From Mucilaginibacter xinganensis (GTDB lineage: Bacteria > Bacteroidota > Bacteroidia > Sphingobacteriales > Sphingobacteriaceae): a DNA stretch of 64,000 nucleotides. Below are positions 57,397-64,000 of this stretch, in pieces (the first letter of the stretch is position 1; each line of letters starts with the position of its first letter). The position numbers and the translations under genes are program-made. The stretch lies in the NCBI GenBank assembly GCA_026225055.1, contig JAMFSA010000161.1, positions 1-64,000 of the forward strand, given 5' to 3'. Below the pieces are notes generated by a model that worked only from the letters and a program-made list of their open reading frames with translations, ran no database searches and was not told the origin of the DNA.

Positions 57397-58563
57397 TTAA
57401 AGAATATGCGCAAAAGCTTGCTGTATATCTTTAATTAAATAATCAGGGTCTTCTAATCCAATATACATTCTGATCAGTTGGTGCTGTTTATTGTGCGAAT
57501 CATATTGCTGATTGGTTATCGATGCAATAACAGGCAGCACCAAACTTTCATAGCCGCCCCATGATACCGCGATGGATATATGAGATAACCGATCACAAAA
57601 CTGTTCAATTTTAGCAAATGAGCTGTCTTTTAATATAAAACTGAATAAGCCGCCACAGCCCTGCATTTGTTGGTGGGCCAGTTCCAATTGCGGAAAATCG
57701 GCATTAAATGGCCAAATAACTTCTTTAACTGCCGGATGATGGTTTAGCCATTTAATAATTATTTCCGTGCTCTCAAAGCTTCGTTGCAAGCGTAAGGGTA
57801 GTGTTCTTAATCCTCTTAATAACAACCATGCCGAATTAGGGGATAGAGCAGGGCCCAAATTCATAAATTCATGTTCAAAAATCTTTTTAATGATTGCTTT
57901 ACTGCCTGTAAGAACACCCGCCATTACATCTGAATGCCCGCCGATATATTTGGTGGCCGATTGTGCTACGAGGTCGATACCCATAGCTATAGGTTGCTGG
58001 AATATAGGCGTACTATAGCTATTGTCTATTATTGTTATAATGCCTTTTTCACGAGCCAGATCAGCAATGCTTTTTATATCCTGAATCTCATAACTGTATG
58101 AGTTAGGGCTTTCCAAATAGATAAGTCGGGTTTGTGATTGTAGCGCTTTTTCAAAATTATGAAAATCGCAGCCATTTATAAATGTAGTGGTGATACCAAA
58201 TTTCGGCAGAAAATCATTGAAAAGCTTAGCTGTCCAGCTATAAGGATTTTCAATTGCTATAATGTGATCGCCGGATGTTAATAAAGTAAGTAGCGGCACG
58301 CTTATGGCAGCAATGCCACTTGAAAATAGTAAAGCATCTTCAGCGCCATCTAAGGCAGCCAGTTTTTTCCTAAGTATATTAAGCGTAGGGTTCTGTCCCC
58401 TTGAATATAAATTATTATCAAATTCAGAAGACATTGCGTTTCGCATCTCCGCAATTGTGTTGAAGATAAAGTTGCTGGATTGTATTATTGGTGGAGATAC
58501 AGCATTATAGTAGTTGTCTCTGTCTTCGCCAAGTTCATTAAGTATAAAAGAAAGGTCCATCAT
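57397..58563 (-). CDS. PLP-dependent Cys/Met metabolism enzyme (cystathionine gamma-synthase/lyase-type)
   Basis: A 388-residue fold-type I PLP enzyme. Family signs: YSRGQNPTLNILRKKLAALD near residue 53, LFSSGIAAISVPLLTLLTSG (cofactor phosphate loop) near 80-99, YLESPNSYSYEIQDI near 149, IDNSYSTP near 180 and SATKYIGGHSDVMAGV near 200, whose lysine should carry PLP. The family includes cystathionine gamma-synthase, cystathionine beta- and gamma-lyases and methionine gamma-lyase, which cannot be separated here. It overlaps by four bases the amino-acid permease gene upstream, so the two are translated together: uptake of an amino acid, probably sulphur-containing, and its conversion. Confidence 0.88.
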   Translation of the reverse strand: MMDLSFILNELGEDRDNYYNAVSPPIIQSSNFIFNTIAEMRNAMSSEFDNNLYSRGQNPTLNILRKKLAALDGAEDALLFSSGIAAISVPLLTLLTSGDHIIAIENPYSWTAKLFNDFLPKFGITTTFINGCDFHNFEKALQSQTRLIYLESPNSYSYEIQDIKSIADLAREKGIITIIDNSYSTPIFQQPIAMGIDLVAQSATKYIGGHSDVMAGVLTGSKAIIKKIFEHEFMNLGPALSPNSAWLLLRGLRTLPLRLQRSFESTEIIIKWLNHHPAVKEVIWPFNADFPQLELAHQQMQGCGGLFSFILKDSSFAKIEQFCDRLSHISIAVSWGGYESLVLPVIASITNQQYDSHNKQHQLIRMYIGLEDPDYLIKDIQQAFAHIL

Positions 58564-59891
58564 AAAGGGCTAATTGGGCTTTTACTTGCTTTTGTAGTAA
58601 AATATATGATCAGCCCTGTTAAGAATGCACACAGGCATATGAAGGCCGCCATTGGATTTGCAATAAAAATAGTTATAGTAACAAACCAGTAAGTAATAAT
58701 AAATAAAATTGGGATCACTGGATACCATTTAATAGTATAGATACCCGTTTTATCCAGATGCCGGGTCTTTTTTCGCAGAAAAAAAATGGATGCCGCAGCG
58801 GAGGATAATCCGATGGTATCAAAGAACATGACGTAATTTAGGATTTTTTGAAATGAGTTAACAAATAGTAATATTAATATTACAGTTAGTACAAAAAAAC
58901 TTAACCCAAACGCCTGTACCTGAGTATTTTGATTTACTTGTTTAAATTTTTGTGGCAATACGCCATCCTCTGCCATAGCATAATATATCCTGGGGTTCGA
59001 CATGATATTTACATTAATAAATGCCATAACAGAAATAAACATCAATAAGGAAGTTATCTTATATCCTACATCACCTGAAATAGTGCCCGCAAGCGTAGCA
59101 GCCAGTGCGGGTTTCTGTCGCAATCCCTCCAATCCCCATGCCCTGAAATATGCAAAATTGATGAGAAGATACAAGAAAATAAGTGTTACCATTCCTATAA
59201 AAATCGCTTTAGGTATGTTTTTTTTAGCGTTAATACTATCGCCACCAAAGTTTATAGTTTGCTGATAACCGCCATAAGTAAAAAATATGGCTACCATGCT
59301 AATTCCAAATCCGCTCAAGGTAGTTTGCACTAAGGGGTGAGTAACCATCTTTACAGGAGTGAATGAACTGCTTTTAAATATACTGGTGCATAAAACCAGT
59401 ATCAAACCAATTTTTAAAATTGTAAATATGTTTTGGGCCATTGAACTCATTTTTATACCAAATAAATTATTACCGTAAAGAATAAGCACTGAAGCTATTG
59501 ATATAAGTTTAATTCCTATTGAGTGTTGCAAATCGGGTGGTAATATCAATGGGTTTAAATATTCGGCTCCAATAAGGGCTACCGCCGCTACTGATGCAGC
59601 ATTGCTGATCACTACTATCCAATTGATCATAAAAGCAAAAGCTGGATGAAAGCAGTAGGAGAGCACCTTATAAAAGCCTCCTGTAGTAGGGTAGCGGGCA
59701 CCAATTTCGGCAAAAGTAAGTGCCCCGCACAAACTGATAGCGCCGCCAAAAATCCAGGCGCCAAAATATAAATAGGGGTTGCTAACATTGCGTGCTACCT
59801 GTGCAGGCGTTTCGAAAATACCCATGCCTACAACCAGGCTAATAACGATCATTGACAAATCAAAATTGTTAAGTTTTGGAGTAATGCTCAT
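58560..59891 (-). CDS. APC-family amino-acid permease
   Basis: A 443-residue inner-membrane transporter with about 12 membrane segments. Signs of the amino acid-polyamine-organocation family are MIVISLVVGMGIFETPAQVA near residue 14 (the GxGIF-type helix break), GGAISLCGALTFAEIGARYP near 49-68, and IFFTYGGYQQTINFGGDSIN around residue 221. The 3' end overlaps the PLP enzyme by four bases. An inverted repeat lies about 85-125 bases upstream of the start. Substrate specificity is inferred from the partner enzyme to be an amino acid, perhaps cysteine, methionine or a precursor. Confidence 0.88.
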   Translation of the reverse strand: MSITPKLNNFDLSMIVISLVVGMGIFETPAQVARNVSNPYLYFGAWIFGGAISLCGALTFAEIGARYPTTGGFYKVLSYCFHPAFAFMINWIVVISNAASVAAVALIGAEYLNPLILPPDLQHSIGIKLISIASVLILYGNNLFGIKMSSMAQNIFTILKIGLILVLCTSIFKSSSFTPVKMVTHPLVQTTLSGFGISMVAIFFTYGGYQQTINFGGDSINAKKNIPKAIFIGMVTLIFLYLLINFAYFRAWGLEGLRQKPALAATLAGTISGDVGYKITSLLMFISVMAFINVNIMSNPRIYYAMAEDGVLPQKFKQVNQNTQVQAFGLSFFVLTVILILLFVNSFQKILNYVMFFDTIGLSSAAASIFFLRKKTRHLDKTGIYTIKWYPVIPILFIITYWFVTITIFIANPMAAFICLCAFLTGLIIYFTTKASKSPISPL

Positions 59892-59975
59892 ATAAAAAAT
59901 ATTAGCTACAATTATTAATCAGTTAAAGTATTGCCAATATAATAATTTTAGTAAAAGGATTTATCATCGCACTTG

Positions 59976-60015
59976 CCGAAACAGATATATTTTAATCAGC
60001 CCTAACCTGTTTCGG
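59976..60015 (-). promoter_or_regulatory. Perfect 9-bp inverted repeat upstream of the permease gene
   Basis: CCGAAACAG (59976-59984) and CTGTTTCGG (60007-60015) are exact reverse complements across 22 bases. It lies 85-124 bases before the permease start. It could be an operator for the permease operon or a weak terminator; no T-run follows on either strand, so an operator is favoured. Confidence 0.45.
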
Positions 60016-60071
60016 GAGTTGTAAGGTATATTATCATTAATTTAATATGGTTAGTTTATAAAAGGCTTATA

Positions 60072-60105
60072 TAAAAAAGTACTTGTTGCCTTCACAACAA
60101 GTACT
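60072..60105 (-). terminator. Terminator of the minus-strand SusCD/DUF1735 operon
   Basis: AGTACTTGTTG (60078-60088) pairs perfectly with CAACAAGTACT (60095-60105) across CCTTCA. Read on the minus strand, the stem is followed by six T. It lies 47 bases after the stop of the DUF1735-type gene. Confidence 0.88.
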
Positions 60106-60151
60106 CAACTATAACTGTATTATTATAAAGAACTAAGAAGAGGAATATTTT

Positions 60152-61069
60152 TTATGGGCCGGTATAAACCAAAGTGTCAACTGCCAGCCTCGTATTTGGA
60201 GACACGCCCCAATCAAAAGCCAGGTAGAAAGTTTTGGTAGTTGGGTCATAATGATTATTATAACCGTCGGTATTCTTTAATACAGCATTGGATGTTGAAG
60301 CAACTGTAACTTTATTAGTCGCCGGGTCTACGGTCAAATATAGCCCATCAATGCCGGCAACACCGCTGCCGTCTCTCCAGTATTGGGTAAATGAGTCGGT
60401 ATTGGATGTTAAAGTTGTAACATGGGTTGTTAAGCCCGCTTTATAATTTCCTCCTAAACTTAAATCCGGACCAGTAGCTGAGTTTCTGGTAACATTTCCA
60501 GTTAAGGTATAAGTACCATCGTATGCGTTCTTAACTCCTATAAGCAATACTAATGTTCCAAAATTACCACTTATTGTTCCGCTTGAAGCGCTAACAATTT
60601 TTAATGGCAACGCATATGTTTTTGTAATATCAGGAATTGCTGATGTATTGATCTTTATATGGTATTCAACCTTACCCACGCCTTTAGGGATTGTAACTGT
60701 ATTGCTTAAACTAAAAGCATTTGCAGGGAGAGGAGGAATGGTGTCATGAACCGCCTTATATTTTCCAAATACAGAATTTGCGCCTACTGAATCTACAGCC
60801 AGGGTAACAGTTACATCGGAAGTATTAGGATTTGGTGCCGCATAATTCACTATAATATAAATATCTGTTGGGGTAGCTGAGGCTGTAATGCCTTCGGACA
60901 TATAATTCCCGCCTGCATCACCTGCGGGCGATGCCACAGGTAGTTCAATTATGGGTGGCACTGTGGAAAAATCCGGCTGAGGGTATGAATCCTTGCAGGA
61001 GGTAAACACCCCGGCCAAAACTATTGGCAGCAGGTATTTTATTATATTATTCTTTTTCATCATTTTCAT
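60152..61069 (-). CDS. Surface lipoprotein with DUF1735/BT_3987-type domain
   Basis: A 305-residue lipoprotein with lipobox FTSC near residue 25. The middle part has the pattern of a BT_3987-like DUF1735 domain: DVTVTLAVDSVGANSVFGKY, PANAFSLSNTVTIPKGVGKV, EYHIKINTSAIPDITKTYAL, PLKIVSASSGTISGNFGTLV. The C-terminal half is another beta-rich module (GTYTLTGNVTRNSATGPDLS). Proteins of this kind are encoded after SusD and bind glycan on the surface or assist the SusCD complex. It starts 13 bases after the SusD stop. Which glycan is used is not shown by the visible genes. Confidence 0.8.
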   Translation of the reverse strand: MKMMKKNNIIKYLLPIVLAGVFTSCKDSYPQPDFSTVPPIIELPVASPAGDAGGNYMSEGITASATPTDIYIIVNYAAPNPNTSDVTVTLAVDSVGANSVFGKYKAVHDTIPPLPANAFSLSNTVTIPKGVGKVEYHIKINTSAIPDITKTYALPLKIVSASSGTISGNFGTLVLLIGVKNAYDGTYTLTGNVTRNSATGPDLSLGGNYKAGLTTHVTTLTSNTDSFTQYWRDGSGVAGIDGLYLTVDPATNKVTVASTSNAVLKNTDGYNNHYDPTTKTFYLAFDWGVSPNTRLAVDTLVYTGP

Positions 61070-61082
61070 CTTTAAAAGTTAA

Positions 61083-62633
61083 CTATTTAACATCCCAAAA
61101 TACCCTCGAGGTAAACTGGCTTATATTACCCTCTGCCAAAACGTTATCAGGGTTGTAGCTATATTCGCTCTGCGGATAAGGCATCCTTACAGGTATTTTC
61201 CTGGTTGTTGCTGCAGGGTTGTTTGATATTGGGATATCAGCCGGCAAACCTAACCTGCGATAATCGCACCACGATTCAATATCATTAAAGCCGTTTGCAG
61301 CTGCCCATTTTTGTTTAATGATCAAGATCAGCTTATCATCGTAACTGGTACCTTCAGCACTAATTCCGCTGCCGGTATTTGCCGGATCATCCCAATTGGC
61401 AACTGACGATGAGCTTAAATAGGTAGCAGCCTGGTCGGTAGTTAAATCCATAGCAATAAATGACTGGGTAACACCAGCCTCATAAAATGTTCTGGCATCG
61501 CCGCTTATCAGGCCTCGTTCAGCAGCCTCAGCTTGTAAAAACAGGCTTTCAAAATCAGTTATTAAAGGTTGTGCTCTTGATGCATCATCAGGATAGCTAA
61601 CTAAACCCGGGCCAATAGCAGATATGTATGCAGGTTTTTCAGCTTCGGTAGCAGTAGGGCCAAATGGGTGACCAACATAAGTTGTGCCGGCACCATCGTT
61701 AATTGTTGAAAAAAACCTTCCAAGCCTTGGGTCATCGTTGTTTTGGTAAAAATCAATTGAATACTCAGCTGCCAGATAATACTGGTGCCCGCCTTGTGGG
61801 TTGTGTTGCGTATCATAGCCAAATGATGAATAAAAAGGATTTTGCTTGCCGCTACTGTTTAAATAGCCAGGCTGAACGTTAGCTGTTTCACCTGCGGTTA
61901 AGTATCCTAAACCATTAGCATTAATTTTTGCAATTTCACTTTTAATATAATCAGTATGGCCTGACATTTCTGTTTGCCTTAATAAAATGCGCAGTTTAAG
62001 TGTGTTGGCAAACTTGCCCCATAAGGTCATATCGCCACCAAACATAATATCGTAAGGAAGGTCAGTTGATGCAACTTTACCAATATTGGCTTTGAAAAGA
62101 GTAGCAGCAGTATCAAGCTTTTTTGCCAGATCTTCATAAACAGCCATATCCTTATCATACTTCGGCCTGATGAACTTGGTTGACTGTAGTGCCTGGGTAT
62201 ATGGAATATCACCATAAAAATCAACCAGGTATTGATAATCAAACGCCTTCATGGTTTTGGCGATAGCTTCAAAATAAGGCTTTCCTAATACTTTACTCTG
62301 GGTTTCCAGGTATTCATAATCTTCCAGGTTATTGTAAAGGTTTGCCCATGTATCGGTAGCACCTGCATAACTTGGGGTAATGTTATAGCTGCGTTCCTCT
62401 AAAAAGCCGGAGATTGCACCACTAAAGTTCCAGTAACCTATCCATGGCGATGCAAAGCGGTAAAACTCATATGAACCTGTAGTGCTTGATGCGGTGGTAT
62501 TTAACGCATTGGTTAAAACCAAACCCGGATAAGCATCTGTTGACGAATTGGGGTTGTCATTTATGTCAAACCCTTTTTTGCAGGCACCTAAACTAAGTGC
62601 TACAAATGCAATTGTTATTATCTTTTTCATCAT
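61083..62633 (-). CDS. SusD/RagB-family (SusD-like 2) lipoprotein
   Basis: A 516-residue surface lipoprotein with lipobox LGAC near residue 18. It fits the SusD-like 2 group: KGFDINDNPNSSTDAYPGLV at the N-terminus, KTMKAFDYQYLVDFYGDIPY near residue 128, LWGKFANTLKLRILLRQTEM and, near the C-terminus, ILIIKQKWAAANGFNDIESW. It does not end NPGY like the other SusD proteins in the window. It lies 13 bases after the SusC stop and 13 bases before the DUF1735-type gene. It is the binding partner of the SusC protein encoded at the right edge. Confidence 0.9.
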   Translation of the reverse strand: MMKKIITIAFVALSLGACKKGFDINDNPNSSTDAYPGLVLTNALNTTASSTTGSYEFYRFASPWIGYWNFSGAISGFLEERSYNITPSYAGATDTWANLYNNLEDYEYLETQSKVLGKPYFEAIAKTMKAFDYQYLVDFYGDIPYTQALQSTKFIRPKYDKDMAVYEDLAKKLDTAATLFKANIGKVASTDLPYDIMFGGDMTLWGKFANTLKLRILLRQTEMSGHTDYIKSEIAKINANGLGYLTAGETANVQPGYLNSSGKQNPFYSSFGYDTQHNPQGGHQYYLAAEYSIDFYQNNDDPRLGRFFSTINDGAGTTYVGHPFGPTATEAEKPAYISAIGPGLVSYPDDASRAQPLITDFESLFLQAEAAERGLISGDARTFYEAGVTQSFIAMDLTTDQAATYLSSSSVANWDDPANTGSGISAEGTSYDDKLILIIKQKWAAANGFNDIESWCDYRRLGLPADIPISNNPAATTRKIPVRMPYPQSEYSYNPDNVLAEGNISQFTSRVFWDVK

Positions 62634-62646
62634 TTTCTATATATAA

Positions 62647-64000
62647 TTAAAATCCTACGCTCAGTGTGAAACCATAAATACGGGTAGGAGGGGTTTGATT
62701 CAGGTTGTTAACACCTTGTGCATTATCAGTACCTACGTTAATTTCCGGGTCGGTATAGATGTTTGATTTAGGCCTGAACATGAACAGGTTCCTTCCAACC
62801 AGTGCGAAGCTTGCTTTTTTGATAAAGCCAGTCTGTTTTAATAATGACTGAGGGAAATCGTATGATAACGATAACTCTCTTATTTTAAAATAGTCGGCGC
62901 TGGTAACATAGTTCGACATTACGTTATCACGTATACCATCTGCCCAAAAGCCACCGCCACCATTGTTAGTAGTGATATTTGTATTTGGCGTATATACACC
63001 GGGTGAGGTTTCGATAACAGAATTTGGATAAACAAAACGCTCGCGGCCAGCTTCTGCAGAGGTGTAGCTTACACCTGAGAAATCAAGCGTACTTGCAAAA
63101 CCATTATAAACCACAGCACCTGTTCTTAACTCGCCGGTACCTGTAAGTGTAAAGTGTTTGTATGTAAAGCTGGTAGTAAGGCCTAATATGTTTTTAGGGT
63201 TGGTTTGTCCAAAATCCACCAACGCATTATTTACAGTTGGTAAACCTGTAATAGGGTTAACAATTACACGGCCTTTTGAGTCGCGGTTATAATCGTTACC
63301 TAACAAGCGGGGATATGATTCACCCACTACAATATAGTTGCTATTGCCAATGCTTAAGTTCGGTAAACCCTGGTATAGTGAGGTGGCTTTATTTTCATTA
63401 TATGCATAATTTACACTCAAATTCCAGCTAAATCCATTACTTAAAGATAATACGGGTGAAGCCGCAATAGTAACCTCAATACCTTGATTTTGACCGCTGC
63501 CGGTGTTTATTATAGCATTGCTAAAACCAGTTGCACTTGAAGTGTTGATACCAGTTACAATTTCCTGGTCTTTTGTTGTTTCGAAATAGTATGATGTTTC
63601 TAAAGTTACGCGGTTATGAAAGAAGCCCAAATCCAAACCGATCTCCTTCGATACAGTTTGCTCAGGCTTTAAGTTAGGATCGTAAACAGCATCGCCAACG
63701 GTAAAGCCAGCAGTTGTACCGTAAGGAAAACCAGCTCCTGTACCAAATGTTGATTGCAGGGAGTAATCACCTATTTGTACGGTGTATACTTTTGAAATAC
63801 CTGCCCTGATCTTACCTGATGACAGGAAGTCTTTATCTTTCAGCGCTTTTATCGCATCTGTAAATACAAAAGATGCATCTACCGCAGGATAGAAGAACTT
63901 GCGGTTATTCGGTGCAAGTCTTGAATCCTCATCACGCCTGCCTGAGGCATGCACGAATAAGTAATCTTTGTAGCCTAAGGTTAAGTCGCCAAATATACCG
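62647..64000 (-). CDS. SusC-family TonB-dependent receptor, 3' part (runs off the window)
   Basis: Only the C-terminal ~450 residues are present. The frame stays open to the window edge, so the GTG at 63954 is not a real start; residues upstream of it (YKDYLFVHASGRRDED) are the usual SusC barrel segment. Barrel features: KFFYPAVDASFVFTDAIKAL, EIGLDLGFFHNRVTLETSYY, GIEVTIAASPVLSLSNGFSW, YFKIRELSLSYDFPQSLL and the final IYGFTLSVGF. It should import the substrate of the operon with the SusD and DUF1735 proteins that follow. The start, plug and any STN domain lie beyond position 64000. Confidence 0.93.
   Translation of the reverse strand, partial: GIFGDLTLGYKDYLFVHASGRRDEDSRLAPNNRKFFYPAVDASFVFTDAIKALKDKDFLSSGKIRAGISKVYTVQIGDYSLQSTFGTGAGFPYGTTAGFTVGDAVYDPNLKPEQTVSKEIGLDLGFFHNRVTLETSYYFETTKDQEIVTGINTSSATGFSNAIINTGSGQNQGIEVTIAASPVLSLSNGFSWNLSVNYAYNENKATSLYQGLPNLSIGNSNYIVVGESYPRLLGNDYNRDSKGRVIVNPITGLPTVNNALVDFGQTNPKNILGLTTSFTYKHFTLTGTGELRTGAVVYNGFASTLDFSGVSYTSAEAGRERFVYPNSVIETSPGVYTPNTNITTNNGGGGFWADGIRDNVMSNYVTSADYFKIRELSLSYDFPQSLLKQTGFIKKASFALVGRNLFMFRPKSNIYTDPEINVGTDNAQGVNNLNQTPPTRIYGFTLSVGF

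Overview
The window looks like chromosomal DNA of a soil- or plant-associated Bacteroidota, most likely family Sphingobacteriaceae (Mucilaginibacter/Pedobacter type). The reasons are four SusC/SusD-type outer-membrane pairs, SusD proteins ending in NPGY, ECF sigma/FecR pairs, lipoproteins with short lipoboxes, an A+T-rich non-coding fraction, and a Bacteroidota-type promoter (TTG, 20-nt spacer, TAAATTTG). No rRNA, complete tRNA, CRISPR array, transposase or integrase was seen.

Left edge (1-3403): remains of a fucose locus. A minus-strand ORF running off the window joins the first four membrane segments of an L-fucose permease (FucP-like) in frame to the C-terminal part of a GH29 alpha-L-fucosidase. 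Divergent from it is an AraC-type regulator whose first ~60 codons are cut off by a one-base frameshift. A second, intact AraC gene follows.

Region 3404-38692 is one large plus-strand polysaccharide utilisation locus (PUL) aimed at a rhamnose-, fucose-, galactose- and galacturonate-containing polymer, most simply pectin (rhamnogalacturonan). Order: GH106, an unassigned large secreted hydrolase-like protein, GH29, LacI regulator, SusC/SusD, GH39, GH28, a second SusC/SusD, GH78, GH95, a second GH78 with a discoidin-like insert, an arabinose/fucose-isomerase-like protein, and a GH2 beta-galactosidase. A 40-bp element (38/40 identical) lies upstream of both the GH106 gene and the second susC gene and may bind a common regulator. 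Secreted exo-enzymes would remove rhamnose, fucose and galactose, GH28 would act on galacturonate linkages, the SusCD pairs would import oligomers, and the isomerase-like protein would act on a released sugar.

Region 38693-39378 is non-coding. It carries a promoter, a tRNA-Pro 3'-end fragment without the tRNA body and a strong terminator, then a perfect 12-bp inverted repeat. Region 39379-51055 is a second PUL, for alpha-mannan: ECF sigma, FecR anti-sigma, SusC with an STN signalling domain, SusD, SusE-like protein, GH76 endo-alpha-1,6-mannanase and GH92 alpha-mannosidase.

Region 51415-54379 is a tight four-gene operon: ECF sigma factor, one-pass membrane protein with HEAT-like repeats (probable anti-sigma factor), and two related secreted DUF4097-like proteins. 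It is followed by a MarR/MATE efflux pair with the same palindromic operator before each gene, then a decayed GH16-like gene (frameshift plus stop) joined to an amidohydrolase-like start. On the minus strand are a Cys/Met-type PLP enzyme overlapping an APC amino-acid permease, and the 3' part of another glycan-uptake operon (SusC partial, SusD, DUF1735-type lipoprotein) that runs off the right edge.
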